Assembly (NCBI RefSeq): GCF_900113665.1
Contig: NZ_FOQD01000010.1
Coordinates: 191,695 to 255,694, forward strand
DNA from: Planctomicrobium piriforme
GTDB taxonomy: Bacteria > Planctomycetota > Planctomycetia > Planctomycetales > Planctomycetaceae
Reading direction: 5' to 3'
Length of the DNA: 64,000 bases
The position numbers and the translations under genes were made by a program. The notes beneath the pieces were generated by a model. That model had not been told where the DNA came from, did no database searches, and worked only from the letters and a program-made list of their open reading frames with translations. How positions within the stretch are numbered: the first letter of the stretch is position 1; every line of letters begins with the position of its first letter. Below, one piece after another: positions 19,638 to 31,970 of this stretch.

Positions 19638-20285
19638 ATGCCACAAATCTTTCACCCGAGCATGAACACGCTTGCTCGCGTGAGCATTTTCGGCGCGATC
19701 TTCTTCGTGACGGCCCTGCTCGGCACGGTCTGGGGACTGGTCCGCTCGCCGTATCTGACGGAAGCCGGTGTGATTCGCTCACAACCCGTTCCGTTCAGTC
19801 ATGCTCACCATGTCGGCGACATCGGCATCGATTGTCGCTACTGCCACACCTCCGTTGAAAAGCAGGCCTTTGCCGGCATGCCCGCGACCGAAGTGTGCAT
19901 GAACTGCCATTCTCAATTGTTCGCTGAAAGCGCCATGCTGGCTCCTGTTCGAGAAAGTTATCGCGACGGCAAGCCGCTGGAATGGACCCGCGTTCACGAT
20001 GCCCCGGACTATGTGTACTTCCATCACGGGGTGCATGTGAGCAAGGGGGTCTCTTGTGAGCGCTGTCACGGCCGCGTCGACAAGATGCCGTTGATGTGGC
20101 GTCAAAATACGCTCCACATGGAATGGTGTCTCGAGTGCCATAAAGATCCTGCTGGTCAGGTCCGTCCGCCGCAGGATGTGTTCAAGATGAACTGGCATCC
20201 GACTGCGGAGACGCCGACGAGTGCCGAGCTGGTGGCTGCCCGCCATATTCGCAGTGAAACCAACTGTTCCATTTGCCATCGTTGA
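19638..20285 (+). CDS. actA: alternative complex III subunit ActA, multiheme cytochrome c
   Basis: A 215-residue protein with an N-terminal membrane helix (VSIFGAIFFVTALLGTVWGL) and five heme c sites: CRYCH, CMNCH, CERCH, CLECH and CSICH. Five hemes and one anchor match ActA of Rhodothermus-type complex III, which carries electrons from the complex toward the terminal oxidase. It is first in the operon and is followed 3 nt later by actB. The periplasmic part lies after the helix. An in-frame ATG at 19662 is an alternative start; neither has a strong ribosome site. Confidence 0.93.
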   Translation: MPQIFHPSMNTLARVSIFGAIFFVTALLGTVWGLVRSPYLTEAGVIRSQPVPFSHAHHVGDIGIDCRYCHTSVEKQAFAGMPATEVCMNCHSQLFAESAMLAPVRESYRDGKPLEWTRVHDAPDYVYFHHGVHVSKGVSCERCHGRVDKMPLMWRQNTLHMEWCLECHKDPAGQVRPPQDVFKMNWHPTAETPTSAELVAARHIRSETNCSICHR

Positions 20286-20288
20286 CGG

Positions 20289-23200
20289 ATGCCGATGCTT
20301 CACGACTTCTCTGAAAATGCAGATCGCTCGACAGCTGGTCTCCCCGAGCCGGCGGCGCCTGGTGCATTGCCAGGCCTACGGGCAGCGGTTTCTGCGGTGA
20401 ATAGCGTGCCCGGAACCGGCGTCGCGGGGAAAAATGGAGGCGGAGTGAGCGAAACAGTTCAACTCGACACCAACTTGCAGCGGTCGGTGAAAAACACCAC
20501 GGGGCCGCGCTACTGGAAGTCGCTGGAAGAGTATTCGGAAGATCCCGAGTTTCTGGCTCGGGCTCAGAAGGAATTTGCCCCCGGCGCAGAGTGGTGGATC
20601 GATCAGCCATCCCGTCGTGAATTTCTGAAGACCATGGGTGCGTCATTCGCGCTGGCTGGGCTCACGGGCTGCACGATTCGTCAGCCTGAAGAAAAGATCA
20701 TTCCATATGTGCAGATCCCGGAAAACATGATTCCGGGCAAGGCGAACTTTTACGCCACTGCCATGCCGCAGCCGGGTGGAGCAATCGGCCTGCTGGTCGA
20801 AAGCCACGAAGGCCGACCTACCAAGATCGAGGGCAACCCCGATCATCCGACGAGCCTGGGGGCGACCGACGCGTTTTCCCAAGCCAGCGTTCTGGGTCTC
20901 TATGACCCGTTGCGAACCCGAGTCGTGCAGAAAAAGGCGCTCATCAGCAGTTGGGAAGAGTTTCTCGACGATCTGGTGCCGCGAATTTCGATTCATCGCA
21001 GCCAGCAGGGGGCCGGCCTCTGCCTGCTGACCGAAGAAATTCTTTCGCCGACCTTGCAGGCTCAGGTGAAGCAGTTGCTCACCGCAATGCCGCAGGCGAA
21101 GTGGTATCAATACAACGCGTGGGAGTCGGCTGGCCCTGCCGGCGGGGTGAAGCTCGCCTTCGGAACTGACCACGTCGTTCGCCATCAACTGCAAAAAGCC
21201 GACATCATTTTCTCGGTCGGTTGTGACTTCCTCGCGGAAGGCCCTGCCCGAGTCCGTTTGATGCGCGAGTTCATGGCTCGTCGGACGGTGGAAGCGAGCG
21301 GCCAGGCGACGATGAATCGCCTGTACGTCGTCGAAACAACACCGACCCAGACTGGCGCCAAGGCGGATCACTGGCTGCGACTGAAGCCCAGTGACGTCGA
21401 AGCCATGCTGATTGCGGTCGCAAAGGAACTCGGCATTGATGCTGGCGGCGCGACTCGTACTCAGTATGTGACCGACCATCAGGCGAATTGGATCACCGTC
21501 CTCGCGGCCGACCTGAAGGCGGCTCGCGGTCGTTCGCTGGTCATGGTAGGACCATCGCTGCCTGCCGAACTGCATGCACTTGCACATCTGATCAACAGCG
21601 AGTTGGGCAACTTCGGGCAGACGGTCACGTTCGTCGAACCGATCAACAAGGTTCCTGGTGTCCAGTCCGGTACGATTGCTGACCTGGCGAAAGAAATTGA
21701 TGCTGGCAACGTCGAGACGCTGTTCATCTTCGGCGGCGACCCGGTGTTCACCGCTCCGGCGGAAATCAAGTTTGGGGACAAAGTCAAAGCGGTTCCCTGC
21801 TCGATCTATCACAGCCTGAATGCGGATTCGACCGCTCTCGCCTGTACCTGGCATACGCCGGCCACTCACTATCTGGAAGAGTGGAGCGACGCTCGTGCGG
21901 AAGATGGAACGGCCACCATCATTCAGCCTCTGATTCGCCCCTTGTATGAGGGGAAGTCGGCACATGAGATGTTCAACATTCTGCTGACGGGGACCGCCGG
22001 TAGCGCCTACGAAACCGTCCGCGGCACTTGGCTCGGCCAGTTTGGCAACGCTGGCAATGCGAAGTGGGAAAAGTCGCTGCATGACGGCGTCGTGGCGGAT
22101 ACTGTTTTCGCTCCCGCGACAGCCGTTCCCGGTGGAAATGTCCTTGCGACCCTGCGTGAGAGCTTCAATAAGGAAGTAGCGGCTGGCGGTGATTTTGCCG
22201 TTGTCTTCCGTACTGACCCCAGCGTCTTCGATGGCCGGTTTGCGACCAATGGCTGGCTGAACGAACTCCCGCAGCCCTTCTCGAAACTCACTTGGGGGAA
22301 TGCCGCATGGGTTGGCTATTCGACGGCCAATACCCTCAAGCTCAAGCCCGGGGACATGGTCTCCGTGCAAAAAGGGGATGTGACGATTACGGTGCCGGTC
22401 TGGGTTCAACCTGGCGTTCCTGAAAATGTCATCACCCTGCATCTCGGTAACGGTCGTCCCATTGAAGGACACAAAACAGTCGGCGTCGACGTCTATCCAT
22501 TGCGCGATTCATCCGCCTTGTGGTTGACGAGTGCGAAGGTGACCCCGACCGGCAAGCGGTTTGATCTCGCCGCGACGCAGACGCACCATCACATGGGCGG
22601 TCGCGACTTGATTCGTCACGGTACGATTCAACAGGTGCAGGAACATCCCGATCACCCTGCGTTCATGAATGTCGGTCATCACGGCGCGGCTCATGGCAGC
22701 GATGGTCATGACTGGCAAGAAGGTTCGCTGGGCGAAGGAGCCGGAGCGACCTTCTTCCCCAACTGGCCGCAAGACGGCCCGCAATGGGGAATGACTGTCA
22801 ACCTGAGCGCCTGCACTGGCTGCAATGCCTGCGTTGTCGCCTGTCACTCCGAGAACAACATCTCGGTCGTCGGTGCCGATCAGGTCATCCGCGGTCGCGA
22901 AATGCACTGGTTGCGAATCGACACCTACTTCGAAGGCGACGACCCGGACAATCCGGACGTTTACAACCAGCCGGTCATGTGCATGCACTGCGAGCATGCT
23001 CCGTGCGAGCCCGTCTGTCCCGTGGGCGCTACGACTCACAGTCACGAGGGCTTGAACGAGATGACTTATAACCGCTGCATCGGCACGCGGTACTGCTCGA
23101 ACAACTGCCCTTACAAGGTCCGTCGGTTCAACTTCCTGGCGTACAACGAGCCAACGTGGCAATTGCCCGTCTTGCAGATGGCGCAGAATCCGAACGTCAC

Positions 23201-23525
23201 GGTCCGCAGCCGCGGGGTGATGGAAAAGTGTACTTACTGCGTCCAGCGAATCAGTTCGGCCCGCATTCACGCGAAGATTGAAAATCGCGACATTCGCGAT
23301 GGAGAAGTGGTTACGGCCTGCCAGTCGGCCTGCCCGTCCCGTGCGATTTCGTTTGGGAATGTTGCCGACGAAAAGAGTGCCGTCGCGAAGACGAAAGAGC
23401 ATCCGTTGAACTACGGGATGCTGACAGATCTGAATACCCGGCCTCGGACGAGTTATCACGCGGCCATCCGCAATCCGAATCCCGCCCTGGCGCCGGCCGC
23501 GGCTGCTGTGGAGGGTCATGCATGA
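20289..23525 (+). CDS. actB: alternative complex III subunit ActB, fused molybdopterin-like and Fe-S protein
   Basis: A 1078-residue fusion. After a variable N-terminus comes a twin-arginine type signal ([18 protein letters not shown] near residue 107), then a molybdopterin-oxidoreductase-like half that in this family has lost the cofactor. The C-terminal ferredoxin half starts near residue 841 with the cysteine clusters [37 protein letters not shown] and CTYC/CQSACP. It should face the periplasm and pass electrons to ActA and ActE. A GTG at 20445 (SETVQLD) behind GGAGG may be the true start, since the 52 residues before it look unconserved. Confidence 0.93.
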   Translation: MPMLHDFSENADRSTAGLPEPAAPGALPGLRAAVSAVNSVPGTGVAGKNGGGVSETVQLDTNLQRSVKNTTGPRYWKSLEEYSEDPEFLARAQKEFAPGAEWWIDQPSRREFLKTMGASFALAGLTGCTIRQPEEKIIPYVQIPENMIPGKANFYATAMPQPGGAIGLLVESHEGRPTKIEGNPDHPTSLGATDAFSQASVLGLYDPLRTRVVQKKALISSWEEFLDDLVPRISIHRSQQGAGLCLLTEEILSPTLQAQVKQLLTAMPQAKWYQYNAWESAGPAGGVKLAFGTDHVVRHQLQKADIIFSVGCDFLAEGPARVRLMREFMARRTVEASGQATMNRLYVVETTPTQTGAKADHWLRLKPSDVEAMLIAVAKELGIDAGGATRTQYVTDHQANWITVLAADLKAARGRSLVMVGPSLPAELHALAHLINSELGNFGQTVTFVEPINKVPGVQSGTIADLAKEIDAGNVETLFIFGGDPVFTAPAEIKFGDKVKAVPCSIYHSLNADSTALACTWHTPATHYLEEWSDARAEDGTATIIQPLIRPLYEGKSAHEMFNILLTGTAGSAYETVRGTWLGQFGNAGNAKWEKSLHDGVVADTVFAPATAVPGGNVLATLRESFNKEVAAGGDFAVVFRTDPSVFDGRFATNGWLNELPQPFSKLTWGNAAWVGYSTANTLKLKPGDMVSVQKGDVTITVPVWVQPGVPENVITLHLGNGRPIEGHKTVGVDVYPLRDSSALWLTSAKVTPTGKRFDLAATQTHHHMGGRDLIRHGTIQQVQEHPDHPAFMNVGHHGAAHGSDGHDWQEGSLGEGAGATFFPNWPQDGPQWGMTVNLSACTGCNACVVACHSENNISVVGADQVIRGREMHWLRIDTYFEGDDPDNPDVYNQPVMCMHCEHAPCEPVCPVGATTHSHEGLNEMTYNRCIGTRYCSNNCPYKVRRFNFLAYNEPTWQLPVLQMAQNPNVTVRSRGVMEKCTYCVQRISSARIHAKIENRDIRDGEVVTACQSACPSRAISFGNVADEKSAVAKTKEHPLNYGMLTDLNTRPRTSYHAAIRNPNPALAPAAAAVEGHA

Positions 23526-24925
23526 CAGACCACCAACACCCTCCCGTTGTCGATCATCCGCCAGTGCCGCTGCACCCGCACGATACGGCCTTCCGTCAGG
23601 AACCGGGTCCGCCGTCGCAGATTGCCAGCGTCTCTGATCAGATCAGCTCCATCGTGCTGCAGCCTGGCCTGCATCTCGGGTGGCTCGCCGGTTTCGCGTT
23701 TTCCTTCTGTCTGCTGCAGATGATGCTCGTGAGCATCGCCTGGCTGCTGATCAAGGGAACCGGGGTCTGGGGCGTGAACATCCCGATCGGCTGGGGTTTC
23801 GCCATCGTGAACTTCGTCTGGTGGGTCGGGATCGGCCACGCTGGAACGCTGATTTCAGCCATCTTGCTGCTGTTCCGTCAGGAATGGCGAACGTCGATCA
23901 ACCGCTTTGCGGAAGCCATGACGCTGTTTGCCGTGGCCTGCGCCGGCGTGTTCCCAGGCGTTCACATCGGACGACCCTGGTTCGCTTACTGGCTGGCGCC
24001 TTATCCGAACACCATGGGCGTCTGGCCGCAGTTCCGCAGCCCGCTGCTGTGGGACGTGTTCGCGATCAGCACCTATGCCACGGTCTCGTTGCTCTTCTGG
24101 TACGTCGGTCTGATTCCCGACCTCGCGACCCTCCGCGATCGGGCGAAGAACAAGCCTGCCCAGATCATCTACGGGATGATGTCGATGGGCTGGCGCGGTT
24201 CTGCCCGTCACTGGAAACGTTATACCGATGCTTACCTGTTGCTTGCCGGTCTGGCGACGCCGCTGGTGTTGTCTGTGCATACCATCGTGAGCTTCGACTT
24301 TGCGGTTTCGCAGGTGCCCGGCTGGCACGCGACCATCTTTCCGCCGTACTTCGTCGCCGGGGCCATTTTCTCCGGTTTCGCGATGGTGCTGACCATCGCC
24401 ATCCCGCTGCGATCCGCTTACCACCTCAAGGCCTTCCTCACCGACTGGCACCTGGACAACATGGCCAAGGTCATGCTGGCGGCAGGTCTGGTCGTCGCTT
24501 ACGGGTATGTGTTCGAACACTTCATTGCCTGGTACAGCGATCATGCCGCGGAGAAGTTCATGCTCTGGAACCGCATGACCGGTCCGTACTGGTGGTCTTA
24601 CTGGATGCTGATGCTCTGCAACATTGCGATTCCACAGCTGTTGTGGTCGTACAACGTCCGGCACAACGTCTATGCCCTGTTCATCATCTCGATCATTATC
24701 AACATCGGGATGTGGCTGGAACGCTTTGTGATCGTGGTGACCAGTTTGCACCGCGACTATCTGCCCTCTTCGTGGGGGATGTATTACCCGACGATCTGGG
24801 ACTGGTCGCTGTACATCGGTTCGATGGGACTGTTTGCAACGCTGCTGTTCCTGTTCATCCGAGTGCTGCCGGTGATTTCGATCTTTGAAATGCGTGAACA
24901 GGTTCATCACGAGGGAGAGGAATGA
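23522..24925 (+). CDS. actC: alternative complex III subunit ActC, NrfD-like quinol-site membrane protein
   Basis: A 467-residue membrane protein of the NrfD/PsrC family with about ten predicted helices and a cytoplasmic N-terminal tail. It forms the quinol-oxidising, possibly proton-translocating, membrane part of alternative complex III together with ActF. Its ATG overlaps the actB stop by 4 bp and is preceded by GGAGGG, which implies translational coupling. The conserved stretches [16 protein letters not shown] and [18 protein letters not shown] fit ActC. Confidence 0.93.
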   Translation: MTDHQHPPVVDHPPVPLHPHDTAFRQEPGPPSQIASVSDQISSIVLQPGLHLGWLAGFAFSFCLLQMMLVSIAWLLIKGTGVWGVNIPIGWGFAIVNFVWWVGIGHAGTLISAILLLFRQEWRTSINRFAEAMTLFAVACAGVFPGVHIGRPWFAYWLAPYPNTMGVWPQFRSPLLWDVFAISTYATVSLLFWYVGLIPDLATLRDRAKNKPAQIIYGMMSMGWRGSARHWKRYTDAYLLLAGLATPLVLSVHTIVSFDFAVSQVPGWHATIFPPYFVAGAIFSGFAMVLTIAIPLRSAYHLKAFLTDWHLDNMAKVMLAAGLVVAYGYVFEHFIAWYSDHAAEKFMLWNRMTGPYWWSYWMLMLCNIAIPQLLWSYNVRHNVYALFIISIIINIGMWLERFVIVVTSLHRDYLPSSWGMYYPTIWDWSLYIGSMGLFATLLFLFIRVLPVISIFEMREQVHHEGEE

Positions 24926-25470
24926 ACACCGTCCCCCCTGACACATATGGGCTCCTCGCCGAGTTCCCGGACAGCGATTCGCTGATCGAGGCGGCGCAGG
25001 CATTGACTGATCGCGGCTATCGAAAGGTGGAGGCCTATTCCTCCTTCCCGATCGAAGGTCTCGCAGAGGCGCTGAACTTTCATCGCTCGTGGATTCCGCT
25101 GGTGGTGTTCATCGGCGGCGTTGCTGGCTGCATCATTGGTTTTTCGATGCAGTACTGGATCTCCGTCTATGCGTATCCGCTGAACATCGGCGGACGACCG
25201 ACGAACAGTTGGCCGCTGTTTATTCCGGTTACATTTGAACTCACCATTCTGCTGGCGGCTTCATCCGCAGTATTTGGCATGCTCGCTCTGAACGGTCTCC
25301 CGCGGCCTTATCACCCGCTGTTTGCCGTTCCGCAGTTTTCAAAGGCGAGCCTTGACGGTTACTTCATCGGGATTCAGGCGATTGATCCGCTTTTCGACAT
25401 GGAAGCAACGACCAAACTGCTTCACGAACTCCATGCGAAGGAGGTGCTGCATGTTCCTTCCGGAGAATAA
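24922..25470 (+). CDS. actD: alternative complex III subunit ActD (DUF3341)
   Basis: A 182-residue protein with a cytoplasmic N-terminal ferredoxin-like part ([18 protein letters not shown]) followed by two membrane helices (near residues 55-75 and 100-125) and a C-terminal tail with [13 protein letters not shown]. This is the DUF3341/ActD pattern; it has no cofactor site. The ATG overlaps the actC stop by 4 bp with GGGAGAGG ahead. Confidence 0.92.
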   Translation: MNTVPPDTYGLLAEFPDSDSLIEAAQALTDRGYRKVEAYSSFPIEGLAEALNFHRSWIPLVVFIGGVAGCIIGFSMQYWISVYAYPLNIGGRPTNSWPLFIPVTFELTILLAASSAVFGMLALNGLPRPYHPLFAVPQFSKASLDGYFIGIQAIDPLFDMEATTKLLHELHAKEVLHVPSGE

Positions 25471-26038
25471 ATCGTGGACTGCGTTGAAGGCCGTGGCCTG
25501 CGTTGCGGGTTTGGCGCTGATCCAGGGCTGTGCCCAGGAAATGGCGAATCAGCCGCGCGTCGACGTGATGAAGCCGTCGCACTTCAGCTTTGAGAGCGTG
25601 GCCAATCGCACGCCTGTTCCGGGCACGATTGCCCGCGGACAGAACATTGAGACCACGCCAGTGCAGACGGGTTGGGACGGCAGTTCGCTGGCCAAGACCA
25701 TTCCCGTCACCGTTGACGAGGCGTTCATCGAACGCGGTCGCGACCGTTACAACATCTTCTGCCAGCACTGCCACGGCATGGCTGGCAATGGAGACGGAAT
25801 GGTGGTGCAGCGCGGTTTCCCGGCACCGCCAAGTTATCACTCTGACCGTCTGCGGGATGCCCCGGACGGCCAGTTTTTCGTCACGATCCGCAATGGAATC
25901 GGCCGCATGCCCTCACTGGGCACCCGCATTCCCGTCGAAGACCGCTGGGCTATCGTGGCCTATGTGCGTGCGTTGCAGTTGAGCCAAAACATCCCGGTCG
26001 ATGCGCTCCCCGAAGCGGATCGCCAGAAGGTGAAATAA
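25451..26038 (+). CDS. actE: alternative complex III subunit ActE, monoheme cytochrome c lipoprotein
   Basis: A 195-residue lipoprotein with a type II signal peptide ending in the lipobox LIQGC near residue 23 and one heme site CQHCH (with MAGNGDG after it). The axial Met is probably the one in GRMPSLG. It should carry electrons at the outer face to the oxidase. AAGGAGGTG lies 5 nt before this ATG, which decides the start although the frame is open upstream. The start lies inside the end of actD, a 20-bp overlap. Confidence 0.92.
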   Translation: MFLPENKSWTALKAVACVAGLALIQGCAQEMANQPRVDVMKPSHFSFESVANRTPVPGTIARGQNIETTPVQTGWDGSSLAKTIPVTVDEAFIERGRDRYNIFCQHCHGMAGNGDGMVVQRGFPAPPSYHSDRLRDAPDGQFFVTIRNGIGRMPSLGTRIPVEDRWAIVAYVRALQLSQNIPVDALPEADRQKVK

Positions 26039-26057
26039 CGCAGATTGCGTTTCAGGC

Positions 26058-27248
26058 ATGAACGAATCACATTATTCCGAGACTCGACAGGCTCCGCCCC
26101 GCACCGGGATGTATCTCGGCGCGGCTGGCGCTGCGGGACTGTTGTGCGCGATCCTGGCGTTTGCCTCTCCCCAGCAGTTCTGGCCCGGCTATCTGGTCGC
26201 CGTGAACTTCTGGATGAGCATCTCGCTGGGCTGCCTGGGCATTGCCCTGATCCATGCCGTGACCGGCGGACGCTGGGGCTACGCCATCGGACGTTCGCTG
26301 CAGGCCGGCATCGGCGCACTGACCGTGACGTTCCTGCTTTCCTGGCTCACCGTGATCGGAGCAGGCTATGCATTCCCGTGGGCGGCATCGAATCGGGCAG
26401 AGCTACTCAATCCCAACCAGATGATGTATCTCGACCCGCTCGGGGTAGCGATTCGCTATGCCCTGTTTGGAGCATCGTGGATTGGTTTGGGATTCTGGCT
26501 CAATAAGCTCTATCGCCGTGAAGCGGCCGACCGGACCAAGTTTCCCCCACAGCGGCTCGCTGGCGTCGGCATCATGGTCTTCTTCCTGACCGTGAGCTTT
26601 GCCGCAATTGACTTCATGATGGCCCTCTCGCCGAGCTGGGCGTCGTCGATCTTTCCGCTGATTCGCATGCTGAACTGTGCCGTCTCCGCAATGGCGGTGA
26701 TGATCCTGTCGCGGCTGATTCACACGCGTGAACCGTCTCACTCGCAGACCGCGCTGACCCACGATTTGGGGAACTGGCTGCAGGCGTTCAACATGTTGTG
26801 GACGTACCTGGCATTCTCCCAGTACATCCTGATCTGGGGGGCCGACATCCCGATGGAAGTCGAATGGTACATTGCCCGCCGGACTCCGCTGGGGATGGTC
26901 ACCGCGATCTCCTTGTTCCTGTTTCACTTTGTGGTGCCGTTCCTGCTGCTGCTGCTGCGTCCGCTCAAAAAGCGAACCCAGACTCTTTCCATTGTGGCGG
27001 CAATGCTGTTGTTCATGTGCTTTGTCGACATCGCCTGGGTCAGCTTGCCCTCCTACCACGGTGCAGGGGTGATGTCCGGCGTGGCCGCAGTTCTGAGTAT
27101 TGTCTTCATCGGTGGAATCTGGATCACGGCATACAGCCGCCAGTACGCCAAATTGCCGGACATGATTGTCGAAGATCCGCACGCGGCACACGCCCACAAG
27201 GCGCATGCTCATGATGCTGTCGCCGCCCATCCGGGAGAAACGACATGA
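26058..27248 (+). CDS. actF: alternative complex III subunit ActF, second NrfD-like membrane protein
   Basis: A 396-residue membrane protein with about ten helices, the shorter partner of ActC. The segment SLGCLGIALIHAVTGGRWGYAIG-type near residue 55 and AIDFMMALSPSWASSIFPL near residue 180 are typical. A His-rich tail (AAHAHKAHAHDAVAAHP) closes the protein and may be a metal-binding or merely flexible end. It overlaps the next gene by 4 bp. Confidence 0.92.
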   Translation: MNESHYSETRQAPPRTGMYLGAAGAAGLLCAILAFASPQQFWPGYLVAVNFWMSISLGCLGIALIHAVTGGRWGYAIGRSLQAGIGALTVTFLLSWLTVIGAGYAFPWAASNRAELLNPNQMMYLDPLGVAIRYALFGASWIGLGFWLNKLYRREAADRTKFPPQRLAGVGIMVFFLTVSFAAIDFMMALSPSWASSIFPLIRMLNCAVSAMAVMILSRLIHTREPSHSQTALTHDLGNWLQAFNMLWTYLAFSQYILIWGADIPMEVEWYIARRTPLGMVTAISLFLFHFVVPFLLLLLRPLKKRTQTLSIVAAMLLFMCFVDIAWVSLPSYHGAGVMSGVAAVLSIVFIGGIWITAYSRQYAKLPDMIVEDPHAAHAHKAHAHDAVAAHPGETT

Positions 27249-27637
27249 GCCATCACGATCACGAACCGTTTCCCCAGGACTACCCGCAGCAGCACGCTTA
27301 CGACCGCGTGCTGCTGAAAACCGGCCCGCTGTGGGCCTCATTGATCGGGCTGGTCACGCTCATTGTATTTTCGATGGGACTGATGCGGGCGTTTCAGCTT
27401 GCACTGACTCCCGATCGCCCTTTGGTGCAGCCGAAAGACATCAATCCGGACTTTCAGCTTCCCGCCGGCATCGCCCCGCTTAATCCAGAGCAGGTCAGCC
27501 AGCGCGAAAGCTACCTGGCCCGACAAAAGCAATTACTCAGTGAATACGGCTGGGTGAGTGAAAAGCAGAAGGTGGCCCGAATCCCGATCGACCTGGCGAT
27601 GTCGCTGGTGGCCAAAAAGTACGAGAAAAAAGAGTAA
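27245..27637 (+). CDS. single-helix protein of the complex III operon
   Basis: A 130-residue protein with a His/Pro-rich start (MSHHDHEPFPQDYP), one membrane helix (PLWASLIGLVTLIVFSMGL) and an outer domain with LNPEQVSQRESYLARQKQ and GWVSEKQKVARIPIDLAMSL. The tail pattern (ygW then riPIdlAM) is like short proteins that accompany planctomycete ActF genes. It may be an extra subunit; a one-helix accessory subunit is known in other alternative complexes III, but I cannot equate them. It overlaps actF by 4 bp and the SCO gene follows after 2 nt. Confidence 0.75.
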   Translation: MSHHDHEPFPQDYPQQHAYDRVLLKTGPLWASLIGLVTLIVFSMGLMRAFQLALTPDRPLVQPKDINPDFQLPAGIAPLNPEQVSQRESYLARQKQLLSEYGWVSEKQKVARIPIDLAMSLVAKKYEKKE

Positions 27638-27639
27638 TA

Positions 27640-28503
27640 ATGTCCGGTCCGCGAACAATCTGGCGAAGCATTGCGACAGGCCTGGGGGCGCTGGCCCTGC
27701 TGGTCTGCGCAGCGTCGGCCAACACCGCGTCCGCACAGGCGCCTCCTCCTGATATTGGCTTCGACCAGAACCTGGGGGCTCAGCTTCCGCTCGATCTGAA
27801 GTTCCAGGACGAAAATGGCGAGACGGTCGAACTGAAAAGCTACTTCGGCAAAAAGCCCGTCGTGCTGATGCCGGTGTATTACAAGTGCCCGATGCTCTGC
27901 GGTCTCGAACTCAACGGACTGGTCCGTTGCCTGCGGGGCCTGAACATGAGCATCGGGATGACGGCCGAAAAAGACTTCGAGATCCTGACCTACAGCATCG
28001 ATCATCGTGAGAAACCGGCATTGGCGACTCAGAAACGTCGGCAATATCTGGCTGCTTACGATTGTCCCGCCGCAAATGACGGCTGGCACTTTCTGACCGG
28101 GGATGAAGAGTCGATCAAGAAGCTGAACGAAGTGATTGGCTTCCGCACGCAGTACGACGAGATCACAGGACAGTACGCTCATGCGGCCGGGCTCGTGGTC
28201 TGCACGCCTGACGGCATGTTGTCCCGCTATCTGTACGGAGTGGAATTTGAGCCGAAAGACCTGCGGCTGGCGGTGGTTGAGTCGAGCGAAGGGAAAGTCG
28301 GCGGCTTGAGCGAACATATTCTGCTGTACTGCTTCCGCTACGATCCGGCTTCGGGAAAGTATGGTCTGGCGATCATGAACTTCTTGCGTGCTGGGGGCGT
28401 GTTGACTTTGCTGATACTGGGAACCGCCATCACGATGATGCTGCGCAAGGAACGAGGCATGATGGAATCGCACCGGCTGCTGGAGGGGTCTACCCATGGT
28501 TGA
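27640..28503 (+). CDS. SCO1/SenC-type copper chaperone for cytochrome oxidase
   Basis: A 287-residue exported protein with a signal peptide (to about residue 30, ASANTASAQA), a thioredoxin-like fold with the copper motif CPMLC near residue 84, and the distal His in QYAHAAGLVV. A C-terminal helix (VLTLLILGTAITMML) anchors it. Family role: delivering copper to the CuA site of oxidase subunit II, whose gene begins 8 bp before this one ends. The position between complex III and the oxidase genes fits. Confidence 0.93.
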   Translation: MSGPRTIWRSIATGLGALALLVCAASANTASAQAPPPDIGFDQNLGAQLPLDLKFQDENGETVELKSYFGKKPVVLMPVYYKCPMLCGLELNGLVRCLRGLNMSIGMTAEKDFEILTYSIDHREKPALATQKRRQYLAAYDCPAANDGWHFLTGDEESIKKLNEVIGFRTQYDEITGQYAHAAGLVVCTPDGMLSRYLYGVEFEPKDLRLAVVESSEGKVGGLSEHILLYCFRYDPASGKYGLAIMNFLRAGGVLTLLILGTAITMMLRKERGMMESHRLLEGSTHG

Positions 28504-29491
28504 CAAATCCTTCCGCTGGATGCCGGAGATGGCGTCGAACTTCGCGCTCGACGTCGACCTGATTTACGGCTTTCTCGTGCTGGTCACGGTCTTTTTCACC
28601 GCGCTGATTTGCGTGCTGGTGATGGGCTTCGCGATTTATTATCGCCGGGGCGCCAAAGTCGATCGCGGCGTCCGCTTCCACAGCAACTTCATGGAAGTGG
28701 TCTGGGCGTCCGGCCCGTTCGTGTTGTCGATGGCGATGTTCCTGTGGGGAGCACTCGTATTCTTTGACATGAAGACGCCGCCTGAGAACACGCTCGATAT
28801 TCAAGTGGTCGGCAAGCAGTGGATGTGGAAGATTCAGCATCCGGAAGGCCGTACCGAAATCAACGCCCTGCATGTCCCGCTGGGACAGCCGGTTCGTCTG
28901 CGAATGATCAGCGAAGATGTGATTCACAGCTTCTTCATTCCGGCGTTCCGCGTGAAGCAGGACGTGCTGCCGGCGTTCTTCTCGCAGTTGTGGTTTACGC
29001 CGACCAAGGTCGGAACCTATCACCTGTTCTGTGCGGAATACTGCGGGACTGAACACTCGCAGATGATCGGTCAGGTCGTGGTCATGCATCCGCAGGACTA
29101 TGCCCGCTGGCTGGCGGACGCCAAGAACGATCCGCCGTCGGTTGTCGGCGAGCGGTTGTACGAGCGCTTCCGCTGCGGCGCCTGCCACAAGGCGGATGGT
29201 TCCGGCAACGGCCCGGCTCTCGCCGCCATCTTCGGCAAGATGCGTCCGCTCAAGGGAGGAGGCGCTCAGGCCGCGAACGAACAGTACCTGCGCGACGCCA
29301 TCATGAATCCGCACAAGCAGATTCTGGCCGGATACCAGTCGGTGATGCCGAGCTTCCAGGGTCAGCTCTCGGAGAGCGACGCCCTGGCGATTACGTCGTA
29401 CCTGAAATCGCTGTCTGTCGAGCCAGCCACGCCGCCTGCTCCGAAAGACGAGGCGAAGCCTGCGACCACTCCTCCCGGCGGCAATGAATAG
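28496..29491 (+). CDS. ctaC: cytochrome c oxidase subunit II, caa3 type with fused cytochrome c
   Basis: A 331-residue protein with two membrane helices near residues 17-45 and 75-95, a cupredoxin domain carrying the CuA site (CAEYCGTEHSQM near residue 179, with the first His in IHSFFIPAF), and a C-terminal heme c domain with CGACH near residue 226. The fusion defines a caa3 oxidase, which takes electrons directly from donors such as ActE/ActA. A Pro/Ala/Lys-rich tail ends it. GGAGGGG precedes the ATG. Confidence 0.95.
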   Translation: MVDKSFRWMPEMASNFALDVDLIYGFLVLVTVFFTALICVLVMGFAIYYRRGAKVDRGVRFHSNFMEVVWASGPFVLSMAMFLWGALVFFDMKTPPENTLDIQVVGKQWMWKIQHPEGRTEINALHVPLGQPVRLRMISEDVIHSFFIPAFRVKQDVLPAFFSQLWFTPTKVGTYHLFCAEYCGTEHSQMIGQVVVMHPQDYARWLADAKNDPPSVVGERLYERFRCGACHKADGSGNGPALAAIFGKMRPLKGGGAQAANEQYLRDAIMNPHKQILAGYQSVMPSFQGQLSESDALAITSYLKSLSVEPATPPAPKDEAKPATTPPGGNE

Positions 29492-29560
29492 CCATTGAGA
29501 TTCAATTTTCGCGAGCCAGGCAATGCCCGGCTTGATCGAGCGAGATCGGATTCGAATACC

Positions 29561-31234
<1,674 letters not shown>

Positions 31235-31294
31235 GCTGAGAGTCGCCGATTTGCGTCCGTCGCCGTTTGCCTGTTTAGAACGAGATTTCCGTCC

Positions 31295-31966
31295 ATGAGT
31301 TCACACGCCGCTCATCCTTCGTATGTCAAGCATCAGTTCGATGATGCTTTGCAGCAGCGAACATCCGCCGCGCTGGGGATGTGGGCCTTCCTCGTGACGG
31401 AAGTCATGTTCTTCGGCGGCCTGTTCACGGGCTACATGGTCTACCGGTTCTGGTACTACCCGCAATGGGATGCCGCGAGCCGCACGCTCGATGTCTGGCT
31501 CGGCGCGTTCAACACGTTCGTCCTGCTGACCTCCAGCTTGACGATGGCGTTTGCGGTTGATTCCGCCGCGAGCGGCAACAACAAAGCCCTCAAACGCAAC
31601 ATCCTCCTGACTCTGCTGCTGGGGATCACCTTCGTCGGCATCAAGGGGATCGAATACTACACCAAGTGGAGCCACCATCTGGTGCCGGGCCCCTATTTTC
31701 ATTGGGATGCCTCGCACTACGGAGACGTCGGTAACGAAGGGGCCATCCAGCTCTTCTTCGTGTTCTACTTCGTCATGACCGGTCTGCATGCATTCCACAT
31801 GCTCATCGGGTTCGGCCTGTTGATCACCTTGTGGATTCAGGCCAAACTCGGCAAGTTCTGTGCGGAATACTACACTCCCGTGGAAATGATCGGGCTGTAT
31901 TGGCACTTCGTCGATATCGTCTGGGTCTTCCTGTTCCCGTTGCTCTATCTGATTGACCGAACATAA
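31295..31966 (+). CDS. ctaE: cytochrome c oxidase subunit III
   Basis: A 223-residue membrane protein with about six helices. Family landmarks are LGMWAFLVTEVMFFGGLF at residues 28-45, FFVFYFVMTGLHAFHM, and the end YWHFVDIVWVFLFPLLYL. It stabilises the subunit I core. It starts 60 bp after ctaD and ends 4 bp before the subunit IV gene. Confidence 0.95.
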   Translation: MSSHAAHPSYVKHQFDDALQQRTSAALGMWAFLVTEVMFFGGLFTGYMVYRFWYYPQWDAASRTLDVWLGAFNTFVLLTSSLTMAFAVDSAASGNNKALKRNILLTLLLGITFVGIKGIEYYTKWSHHLVPGPYFHWDASHYGDVGNEGAIQLFFVFYFVMTGLHAFHMLIGFGLLITLWIQAKLGKFCAEYYTPVEMIGLYWHFVDIVWVFLFPLLYLIDRT

Positions 31967-31970
31967 CGGT

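Noticed and set aside
23680..24888. 402-residue frame inside actC in the next frame
   Set aside because: Out-of-frame reading of a strongly supported membrane protein; Arg/Leu/Pro-rich artefact.
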